From Mercurialis annua (lineage: Eukaryota > Streptophyta > Magnoliopsida > Malpighiales > Euphorbiaceae), in contig NC_065571.1 in assembly GCF_937616625.2 (NCBI RefSeq), positions 3,722,501 to 3,786,500 on the forward strand: a stretch of 64,000 nucleotides of DNA, in the 5' to 3' direction. Position numbers and translations under genes: made by a program. Of the stretch, positions 53,993 through 64,000 are shown piece after piece; position 1 is the stretch's first letter, and every line of letters starts with the position of its first letter. The notes beneath the pieces were generated by a model. The model searched no databases and was not told the DNA's origin. It worked only from the letters and a program-made list of their open reading frames with translations.

Positions 53993-56900
53993 ATGCTTCA
54001 GGCATTGATGAATCTGTTTTCTTCATGCTTTGGGCCATTTAGGCAAAAGGACCATTTTAGTACGAAGTTTGACTCTGCTGTTGCCAATGGTAATGGTGGT
54101 GTTAGTAAAGAAGGTAAAGATGGTTTGCTTTGGTTTAGAGATAACTGTAGATATGGTTGTGGTGAGTTTTCAATGGCTGTCATTCAAGCTAATCAAGTTC
54201 TTGAAGACCAGAGCCAGATCGAGTCTGGTTCTTTTGGAACTTTTGTTGGTGTTTATGATGGTCATGGTGGCCCTGAAGCCTCTCGTTTTGTCTGTGATCA
54301 CTTGTTTAGACACTTTCAAGGTTCGTTCTTTTTTCTTTTAATGAATTGTCTTGAGTTCAAATATTATTTTGATAATTGGGGAGGGGAACGCTTGTGGGAG
54401 GAATTGAATCCACACCTAGCAGATTTATTTGAGATATTGCTCATTAGTTGAGTTCAAATTATGACAATTTCTTTAAATGAATCTTCTTTGAATCTTTGAT
54501 GAATCCCCTTTGATTTATGGTTTTAAATCAGCCACCTTTCTTGAATTTCTGTGGATTTAGTGGTTTATAACAGTTGGTAGAATTTCTCAATTAAAGAGTT
54601 GGCCTTTTTTGTTAGATTAGGTAGCACGGACACGGAAAATGGTATTATTTGAATGTTTTCTATGTTAAAAATGAGGTTTCTTATCCGAAACTTGATGTTT
54701 CGGAAATGGGAAACGTCGAATGGATGAAGTATCCGTGCTATCTTTATATAGCATCATTTACAGTTTAGATGTAACTGAAAAAGTAAGTAGCTTCTTGATT
54801 CAAGAATTAAGATTTTTGCTTGTTTTGTTGCTTTAGATTTTAAAAAGTATGTTACTGAGTCTGACTGAAAAATTTGCTTTTTCATGATTTGCAGCTGTTA
54901 GCTGTAGCTTTCTTGATTTTGATATCCAAGTAGAGTTCAGTTTTTGGAGTGTTCTCCTTTGTTATTATCTTGTCAATTCTTTTCCATAACTGTTAAGAAT
55001 TTTTCCATTCACAGTTTGTCTTTTTTGTATAAGCTTTTGAAAGATTGCTGCTTTTTTATTGGGTTTTTATGAGACCATCAATTAGGTGGTTAAATGTAAA
55101 TTCTGTTTGACTATTATTTAGTTGGTGAGTCATTGTATTGGTTTCAAAAGTTTCCAACTTTTTTCTGTATGGAAATGCTTTTATTTTCTTCAACTATAAG
55201 GTCTTTTTTTATTTTATGTTTTCATAAAAAAGGTTTGTGGGGCTTTGTAAAGGAAATGTTGTTTGTTATTAACTTTAAGGAGGAGCCATTCTTATGTTGG
55301 CATTCTTAGGATTTGTGGTTATGCAGCGATGTCAGCTGAAGCACAAGGGGTTGTGACGGCGGAGACTATTCAAAGGGCTTTTCGAGCAACAGAAGAGGGG
55401 TTTACTGCTCTTGTTTCCGAGCTATGGACTAGTTATCCCCAAATTGCAACTGCAGGGACTTGCTGTCTAGTTGGAGTTATATATCAGCAAACGCTCTTTG
55501 TGGCAAACCTTGGAGATTCTCGTGTTGTCCTGGGAAAGAAAGTTGGCAATACTGGAGCAATTGCTGCTATACAATTATCAACTGAACATAATGCTAACCT
55601 TGCAGCCATCAGGCAGGAATTAAAGGAATTGCATCCAAATGATCCCCAGATTGTTGTCCTTAGGCATGGAGTTTGGAGAGTTAAGGGGATTATTCAGGTT
55701 ATTTGAAATATCTAATTCTTTGGATTATGTCAAACAAAGGCATATATCCTGGACAACTCGAAATTCTCTTTCGCATTTATGTTTTTGCATGCATATAATC
55801 TGCATAAAATTTTGATCTCTTGCTAGTACTGAAAAATTATTTAACTGCTTGATTGGATATCTGTAGGCCTTGGAATCACAGTCGGAATCTTTTTTTCTAA
55901 TTTAGCTGTGAATGTATAGAAATATCTTAAACCGTTTATAGTAGTTGCTAATACAAAATTAATTCCTCTGCGTGTATTTTCCTCTATAGGATATGTAATA
56001 TTATATTTGTAATACTGGTTGCAGAGTTTCATAATCTATAGAGTCTAAAATTCTGTGGAAGTACGTACTATATGAGCTCTAACATACACCAGGTTTTGCA
56101 GAAATGCATTGCATTGTTCAAGGAGAACTTTATGGATGTTGAATGGATTAGAATGGATCAGAATCGATTAATGCATCCGAGGACATAAGTGTAGTAAGAA
56201 AATATGTCGGCCAATAAGTTGTTTGAACTTTCTTTTCTCTCTATAGTGGCTTGTAATTTTCAGAATCACCTAGTTAGAAAATAGACAAAACTAACACCGC
56301 ATTGTAGGTAGAAGTTTTTATGTTTTGATCATAAAAATGAGTTTAAATCTCTGTTCATTCCCCTGATTTTCGTGTTCTCTACGAGTACAATGGAAGTCAA
56401 ATTTTCTTATTTTGTGTAGCACAATATTTTTCACATTGGAACATCAAGATCTTAATTCATTATCGAGTTTCATAATAAGTAGAGATAAACCATGTCACAA
56501 ACTTCATTATTGACTGTTGATGCAGGTTTCTAAATCTATAGGCGATGTATATCTGAAACATGCGCGGTTCAACAGGGAACCAATTAATGCAAAATTCAGA
56601 CTCCCCGATCCAATAAGCTCGCCTATCTTGAGTGCCAGTCCAACTATCCTTTCCCATCCTCTCCAACCAAACGACTCCTTCCTTATATTTGCATCTGATG
56701 GTCTTTGGGAACACTTGAGTAATGAAAAAGCTGTAGATATTGTCCATAGCAATCCACACGCGGTAAGAGTTCATATTTTACTGTTTATGTCTGTGCAATA
56801 ACTTTTGTCCTCGTTAAAATTACGTCAAAATGGAGTAATTGCTTCGTCATCATCTTGAAGATTTCGTGAAATTGTACTATAATGTCAAACACTTTTGTTT

Positions 56901-57342
56901 GTGTATGTTGCTCGAATGTTCTCTGCATATTTTGGCATTGTCCATACTCAGAAGATTGGTAGCATCGAATCTTGGCTAAGATTTCTAATAGCCAAGTCAT
57001 GCTCGTAGCGTATTTTTGTTACTTGCTTATATTTCACTACGTGCACTATATAGTTTGGGATATTTTTACGCTTATATATGATACAATTGGTAATAATGAG
57101 TTGTATTCATAAACTTTTGAATGCAGGGAAGTGCCAAAAGGCTTGTCAAGGCTGCCCTTCAAGAAGCTGCAAGAAAAAGAGAAATGAGATATTCAGATTT
57201 AAAAAAGATTGACAAGAAGGTTCGTCGTCATTTTCACGATGATATAACTGTGTTTGTTTTGTTCTTAAATCACGATCTTATATCCAGAGGCACACTGCAA
57301 GATCCTCCAGTCTCTGTCAGAAGCGCGTTAGAACACCGATAA
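53993..57342 (+). CDS. Protein phosphatase 2C, clade D type
   Basis: Ser/Thr phosphatase of 383 residues, four exons: 53993-54320, 55327-55697, 56526-56762 and 57127-57342, all in frame with GT-AG introns. The N-terminal [16 protein letters not shown] is hydrophobic, as in clade D PP2Cs that sit near the plasma membrane and can dephosphorylate H+-ATPase under SAUR control (known for Arabidopsis; inferred here). Metal and catalytic motifs: [11 protein letters not shown] (88-98) with Asp89, [21 protein letters not shown] (235-244), [10 protein letters not shown] (288-297) with Asp291, and HDDITVFVL with Asp350/351. ATG 53993 gives the family N-terminus. Length and exon layout are normal, and no defect is seen. 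Intron 1 is about 1 kb. Confidence 0.94.
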
Positions 57343-57802
57343 TATTCTGAAACTGATTTGTTTATTTGCGCGGCATATCTCTTGCGCACAAAAATGTAGA
57401 GCTGCATTGACACACGATTGTACTACTCGGATTACTAATATTGAGACTACTTATTTATGAAAGGTTTTGAATTTGTAAAATGTTATTTATTAGAAAATTA
57501 TGTTTTAATTAATTCATGATATTAATATCATCTTCCTATTTTCTTTGTCCATATTTCAATTATGAAGAACAGTTGCTAAGATCATATGCAAGTATTGCCT
57601 GTTCGAAACAGTTAGGACATGATTGTTTAGCTTAGTGACTGACAGATCCTTGTTTTAAGATTGATCTTGCTAAAAAAAAGTCGTGTGCTTTGAATCGAAT
57701 CACAATCTTTTACCAGATATTGGAACTAATTCTGATCAAATAAGCTTGAATTGAAGCTTCAAAAATGATAAATTGATAGCTGCCATTATGACTGCCAATA
57801 TG
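57343..57802. other. 3' flank of PP2C
   Basis: 3' UTR and spacer. Nothing further seen. Confidence 0.5.
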
Positions 57803-58365
57803 CAGGAGTGTAACCAAGTCAATCTAGCTCGCGAGCTATTCAAAACTCAGCTCAATGAAATTGACTCGAGCTCGAATTTTTAAAGCTCGTTTAGTAAACG
57901 AGTCAATTTCAATCTTAATGGGAGTAGCTCGATAAAATTAACTTGAGCTCAAACTTTTAAAGCTCGTTTAGTAAACGAGTCAATTTCAATCTTAGTGATA
58001 CTTGACTCGAAAGCTCACGAGTAAACTCGTTCATATATTTGTATCTTAATTTGATATATTATTATTTTAATTTTAATTTTAAAATTTTAAATATTTAATT
58101 TGTATATTTTTTTGTTAAAAAATAAATATGTTATGGATAACCATATTTCTTTATATATATATTTACATAAATGTAGTATTTAAATTTTTATTAAATTATT
58201 GAATAATTTAATTTTGAAGTAAATTTATTAAATAAAAATGAGGTTTGATTAAATTATTAAGCTCGTGAGCTTTTGATAGGCTTGAGAAATACTCATATAT
58301 GAACTCGAAAATAATTTTCTTAATACTTGACTTGACTCAACTCATTAGTCTCATTTACACTCCTG
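57803..58365. mobile_element. hAT-type MITE (about 563 bp), diverged
   Basis: Ends caggagtgtaa and ttacactcctg are perfect inverses. The body has repeated agctcgtttagtaaacgagt palindromes and GACTCGAGCTCG words, as in the element at 51656. An internal tandem duplication of about 65 bp starts at about 57875 and 57950. Flanks ccaatatg and ctaatacc match only 5 of 8, so the insertion is old. Confidence 0.7.
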
Positions 58366-58693
58366 CTAATACCCTCAAAACGACGTGTTGTCTCTCCACA
58401 TTTTTTTTTTTGATAAAAATATGTTGAACTACAAGTTCTTTGTATTTTTTATTAAGAAGAAAACGACGTCGGAACAACGTTTCCAGGGGGGGCACAATCC
58501 TAAATATTGAAAAATGTAGGGGAAATTTAGAAAAAATAATCCGGAATTCGCAACCATAACCAGTAGTTCAGTGAAGTCACTGTTTGCCGATGACCTAAGC
58601 AGCGGACCGCACTGAATTTTCCCTACCGTCCGACCGAAGTTTTCTGCCATGAATTTGTAATTTGTTTCTCTGCAGCTGATTAAACAACTAAAT

Positions 58694-61600
58694 ATGAATA
58701 GTAAATCGAAAAAACTGTTAATAACGGTACTCGTGACGGCACTGAGTCTACTTGTGAGTAAATCCGAGTCAGCTCCTCAAGCGTTCAGGAGAGACCCAGG
58801 GCATCCCCAATGGCACCACGGCGCTTTCCACGATGTCAGAGATAGCGTCCGATCGGACGTCCGTCGCATGCTCCATACTCGTGCCGAGGCTCGTCATTTC
58901 CTCTCTAATTTTGTTTTCATTTTTAGATTTGATCGTTATTGCTATTATTAATTTGAAATTGGAATGGTTATTTTATGTGCAGGTTCCGTTTCAGGTTCCT
59001 TTGGAAGTGAATGTGGTGCTGATAGGATTTAACGGAGACGGAGGTTATAGGTATAGCTTAGATACGCACAAACTGGAAGAGTTTTTGAGAACTAGCTTTC
59101 CTAAGTATAGACCTTCTTGTTTAGAGACCGGCGAGCCTCTCGATATCGAGCATCATGTTGTCTATAACGCCTTTCCTGTAAGTTTTCTATCAAGCTTTGT
59201 TTTGGACTAATCAATAATTGAATTTTTGATCTTGTTTAACTATAGCAATTTAAGGTTTTGTGGTGATGAATGATGATGATCGTTATAAGTTGAAATAAAT
59301 GGAGTGTAGTCACTAGCTAGTCACTATAAGTTTCCGAACGTGAGAATTGAGTTCTTATATTATTGTTATGTGTGCTGATCGCAATAGGCAGGTCAGCCAG
59401 AATTGATTGCGCTTGAGAAGGCGTTAAAAGAGGCAATGGTTTCTGCTGGGAATGCGAGAGAAGTGAGTAGCATTGTAAATTTGGTGAAATGTGTTATTGT
59501 ATGTTCTCATCATACAAAGTTTTATTGATAAAGTTTTTTGTACTTCTATGTTCTAGACTGATTTTGGAAGGGAGGTGCCTTTGTTTGAGGTGGAGGCAAC
59601 AGTTGTGGAGCCTGTCTTTCACAAGTTTTATTCTTACATATTTGACCTGGACGGTACTTATGCTTCCAAGGAGATCGATAAACCTGTTCCTAATGCCATC
59701 TTTATTGTAAATTTTGATAAGGTACGGTCTGCAATCTTTATTGTAAATTTTGATAAGATATGGTCTGCAATCTAGTCATTCATAAAACTTGGTATTTGAA
59801 GAAATAATAGAGCTTACTCGCTTTTCTTCTGGATTGTTATAATCTCGGTGTGAAATCTGTTTTATGATGTTTTTCCATATCTATGACATTTTTCTTTTTT
59901 ACAGGTAAGAATGGATCCTAGAAATAAGGAAATTGACCTTGACAGCTTGATGTATGGGAAAATTCACCAGTTGACGGATGAGGATATTAGTAAACAAGAG
60001 GGAGACTACATTTATCGCTACCGATATAATGGAGGAGGTGCAACTCAAGCTTGGCTCAGCTCAGACAGGTATTGTTGTAAATATCATTAGTATATTCATG
60101 TTTCGGGAGTGGTAAAATGAATGTATAGACACGCACACAGGCCATAGAAACTATATGCAATCCATATCGAGTAAAGTGAATCAGACATTGATGTTTTGTT
60201 GTTGGGTTGGGGGAAGCAGTTTTAACAGGTGAAGCATTTCAGCCTGCTATCATGAGTCACAGTGTTAAATCAAGTAATTTAATAGTATCAGTTTGTGCAA
60301 TTGGAAGCATATTCCATTGCACCTAAGATCTAATACCAGATGAGAACGCTTAATACCTGATGAGAACGCTTCTTGCTAATTTCTGTAAATTGTCGTATCA
60401 GAATTTAAGTCAAAGTTTGCGTCACCAAAGTTCAAATGGTGTTCAAGTTACAAATTCTTACATCATAAGAAGGTGGACTCCATTGTTCTCGCCATCTTTA
60501 CATTGTGAATTTTAAAGCAAATTTTGCTGTAGTTGTACTTTTTTTATTAGAATTTCTCCTTCCAATTGGATTCCACATCCATTTCTTATTTTCTGTGGAA
60601 AATAATAACTATAATATTGAGAATGCCTTCTCCCTTTCTCTCTTCTCCCCCTTCCTTTTATATTCCGGATCTAACATTTTATTATAACATTCAGATTTGT
60701 TGTGATCGACCTATCAGCAGGCCCTTGCACATATGGAAAGATTGAAACTGAAGAAGGAAGTGTCAGTTATAGAACGTTGCCACGGATACGAAACATGATG
60801 TTTCCCAAAGGTATAGGTGCAGTCAGTGATCACGCTTCTTCTGATATATTTTCTGGACAACTCGCTGCTTTGGTAGCAACGGCAGTTGAGCATCTTGTAG
60901 CTCCAGATGTTAGGTACCTCTGTCAACTCTGTCATGAATTTGAATCTTGTTGGGCTTTGTTCTTGGATTCATTATAATCTTCTGGCTATTCTCTGTATAT
61001 GCTTCATTGGATTAGGTTTGAGACTGTTGACCTGGCAACGAGGTTGCTAGTACCAATTATAGTGCTTCAAAACCACAATAGATATAATATTATGGAGAAG
61101 GGTCATAATTACAGCATAAACATGGAAGAAATTGAATCAGAGGTGAGCTGTTTTATACGGATGTTGTTATGTCCACATTTAAATTCTAGGATACAAGTTC
61201 CAAATAACATGTCTGCTATATATTATTTTGAGGCAATTTAACATTCAGCTTCTGTTAGATCTCCAGAAATTAAATGTCAACTTATTTTTGGATTTTAGAA
61301 TCAAGTGTTTGATATATGGTAGTTGAACAATGTAAAGTGTTTAAATCCTGAATGTGGATACTTTTTCCCTTTCAAGCTGAGCTGACCGTGTCTGTTTACT
61401 TGATCGCTTCTTATCCAACCTTGATAAGTAATTGAACAAATGGAAAAGGGAACTTAGAAATTCTTTTGTCAGGCAGGATTTAAAGTTGCATGACATCATA
61501 GGCTGGGCATTTCTTCAACCTTCATAGGATCCCTTATTAAAAACCTCACTATAGGTTTTCAAAAAAATTATGTTGTCTGCTCTTGTGTTGTTTTCAGGTG

Positions 61601-64000
61601 AAGAAGTTGGTTCATGATGAGCAAGAAGTTGTAATAGTAGGTGGTATACATGCATTACATCGGCATGAGAAGTTGGCTATTGCTGTTTCAAAAGCAATAC
61701 GGGGGTTTTCCTTGCAAGAAACTAAAAAAGATGGCCGATTCCATGTTCATACCAAGACATATCTAGATGGCGCGATACTTAAAGAGGTGGGTTTTTTCTC
61801 CATGCCATAGTTCTTGTTCTTCCCCAACTTACTTACGATTAAGGCTTGGTTGAGTTGACAAAGTCATTTTTGTTATTGGTTGTAGTTGAATTTCTTTTTC
61901 TATAGGGCTGTTATTTGTTGATGAATATTATTAGCAATTCAATTTTCAATTCTGAAGTATGATATCAACTATGAGGTATACTTAACATTCCCATGGCCAA
62001 CCCTGGTATGCAAGCCCCTGCAATTTCACGGTCCATAGAAATTACAGAAGTCACATTTGGCGGCAGAAGGAGTTAATTTTGCTCTTCTATTGTTTTCCCA
62101 TATTGTAATATGCCTATAGACTGCATGTGTGTTCTCAATTCTGTTTTGTTGAGCCACGAGGCTGTTCTGACTTGCTTGCGTATTTCTTTGCTCTTTTCCT
62201 TTTTGATAATGTGCTAATAGGAGGACTGAAATCATGCTTCGCCTTGAAGTCGTTATCTTGAAATTAAGGTTTATGTGCTATTTTGCAGGAGATGGAAAGA
62301 TCTGCTGATATGCTAGCTGCTGGGTTACTTGAGTTGGCTGATCCATCTCTTTCGAGCAAATATTTTCTCCGCCAGGTCTCTTGATAATCATCATACTTGT
62401 ATTTTATACTTGAGATAGGTGATGGTGGGTTAACTAGATCATTGCTGTTTAATTATCTTGCATTTGCTAAAAAGAATATGTGCCACAGCACTGGATGGAT
62501 GAGCCTGATGGTTCAGGAGACTCCATGCTCAAGCATAAACCTCTTTGGGCTAGTTATGATTCAAGACATGGCAAGGAGAACAAGAAGAAGAAGAAGAAGA
62601 AAGAACAAAAGAAGCAAGGAGATCTTTACCGCACTTATGGAACAAGAGTTATTCCAGTGTGAGCATGCACCTGGTCCTCCAATTGTCATTTTAGACAAGT
62701 CACATCATATGACCTTGTGAAGTTACTTTTAACTAGTTCTTTATATCAATATTCTTTCTAACCTCAGAGTAGTATTGATGTTAAGAATTAGTTTTTCAGT
62801 TAATAAATTTGTTTCATTTCCTATGGGTCCGAATTTCTTGTCTAAAGATGGAAGTGAACATAATCTTGATACAATAATGCTATGTTGCTTTTAATCATTT
62901 ATCATTCTTAAAGATTGGTCTTGTACTGCAGCTTTGTGCTATCTTTGGCCGATGTGGATTCGGACCTTATGATGGAGGATGAAAGCCTTGTTTGGACAAG
63001 CAACGATGTTGTCATTGTACTTCAGCATCAACATGAAAAGGTACCTCTGAGGTGAGCAAAGATGCTTTCTGATTAGCTGTGTGATTGGTCCTTTCTTCAC
63101 ATTGAAACCATTTGCCTTTGTTATAATTATCACCTCAACTCAGAGGTGGTCACTTGCAATTTCAATCATGTATTCTACCATTTGCCGCATAATTGTCTTT
63201 TTCTTTGGCATGTATTCTACCATAAAGACCTGCTAGGGCTCATGTAGGTTGTGAGTCTTGTGACCATATGCATCTTCAATCAAGTGTTCATTGATCAATA
63301 AGCTTAGAAACTTTTATCATTATATGTTCACTCTATAAAATTATTTTAATTATAAATAAGTGAGCATTTTGTTGCTTCCCTAGTAAAATTTGGTATCTTA
63401 TGATTATGTTTATTTTATATTTTGTTTCGCAATTTCCCTTGGAATGGTGATGGTGATACTGATTCAATTATTTTCCAAATTCACATGCATGCTTATTTCA
63501 TGGAATGGTTCTATATCTGTAACAGAAAGATGGTATGACTAATTATCATCGATAGCTCAATTCAACTCATGTAAGCTTTAATCCCCAAGTACTTGGGAGT
63601 AGAAACACAATTATTCTATAAATCTGAATCTCTTACTACTCTTTTCTGGAAGAAACAACTGCCCTATATTTTTGTTGCATTGGTAAACCATCCATTAGCT
63701 TTTTCTTATAGTTTAGTCTGTGTTTCCTATAAAGAAATAGGCTTCAATACTTTTATATTCCGCTCATGTCTTTTAACTGTTCATTTCCTTAATTGCTTGT
63801 TGAGACAGCTATGTTTCAGAAACAGAGAGAAGGCATGCCATTCCTTCACTAGCACAGCGACATATATTGGCAGGGCTTGCATCTGCTGTTGGTGGGGTGA
63901 GCGCACCATATGAGAAAGCATCTCATGTACATGAAAGGCCAATTGTGAATTGGTTGTGGGCAGCTGGTTGTCATCCGTTTGGACCGTTCTCTAATACTTC
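58694..64000 (+). CDS. At3g28720-like secretory-pathway protein (DUF7906 type), C-terminus beyond window
   Basis: Twelve exons seen: 58694-58888, 58983-59177, 59388-59462, 59557-59721, 59905-60068, 60695-60913, 61017-61143, 61598-61786, 62289-62375, 62489-62658, 62932-63051 and 63809 onward, all joining in frame. A signal peptide (KKLLITVLVTALSLLVSKSESA) is followed by HDVRDSVRSDVRRMLHTRAE. Later segments include LEVNVVLIGFNGDGGYRYSL, RYRYNGGGATQAWLSSDRFV, a lysine run (NKKKKKKKEQKK) and NWLWAAGCHPFGPFSNTS at the edge. From memory this is an orthologue of Arabidopsis At3g28720, a conserved plant membrane or secreted protein of unknown biochemistry. Intron 1 has a GC donor (GCCGAG/gctcgt). No known catalytic motif recognised. 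Confidence 0.85.

Overview
The window is nuclear DNA of a eudicot plant. It is AT-rich and gene-sparse, with spliceosomal introns (GT-AG and two GC-AG), peroxisomal and plastid targeted proteins, pentatricopeptide repeat (PPR) genes, a Ty1/copia retrotransposon and many MITEs. Gene content looks like rosid eudicots, but I cannot name the species from sequence alone.

Layout. 1-8 kb: three minus-strand genes, namely NRPB9 (Pol II subunit, cut by the left edge), a ZCCHC10-like zinc-knuckle protein and OEP16-2 (plastid outer envelope channel). A decayed tandem copy of NRPB9 lies between the first two. 10-22 kb: a plus-strand GDSL esterase/lipase and a peroxisomal enoyl-CoA hydratase ending in SKL, separated by about 7.7 kb of Mutator-like debris. 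From memory, OEP16-2, ECHIA, a GDSL lipase and NRPB9B also sit close together on Arabidopsis chromosome 4 (At4g16160 to At4g16265), so this end looks like a conserved microsyntenic block. 23-38 kb: an E-class PPR gene, an intronless E2-like gene, a DFR-type reductase, a P-class PPR gene (minus strand) and a UPF0496 pseudogene. 38-53 kb: no host gene recognised, only nested transposons including a complete copia element with identical LTRs. 54-64 kb: a clade D type PP2C and an At3g28720-like secretory-pathway protein that runs off the right edge.

The most informative content is the transposon record. I could place exact ends and target-site duplications (TSDs) for elements of four groups: foldback Mutator-type MITEs (9-10 bp TSDs), Stowaway MITEs (TA), hAT-type MITEs (about 8 bp) and poly-A retroposons (16-17 bp). 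Several insertions touch genes directly. A hAT-type MITE supplies the stop codon of the PPR gene. Another appears to have duplicated the 3' splice site of the last GDSL intron. A poly-A element ends about 25 bp upstream of the PPR start codon. At 41.4-43.8 kb, nesting gives a relative chronology that includes an empty-site control inside the window.

The genes show no operon-like joint function. They are independent housekeeping and regulatory genes on both strands. I found no clear tRNA, rRNA or CRISPR feature, and no convincing undescribed multi-gene system. The unusual biology is in how transposons have shaped gene ends and introns. Exon boundaries were placed by eye from splice consensus, reading frame and remembered family alignments.
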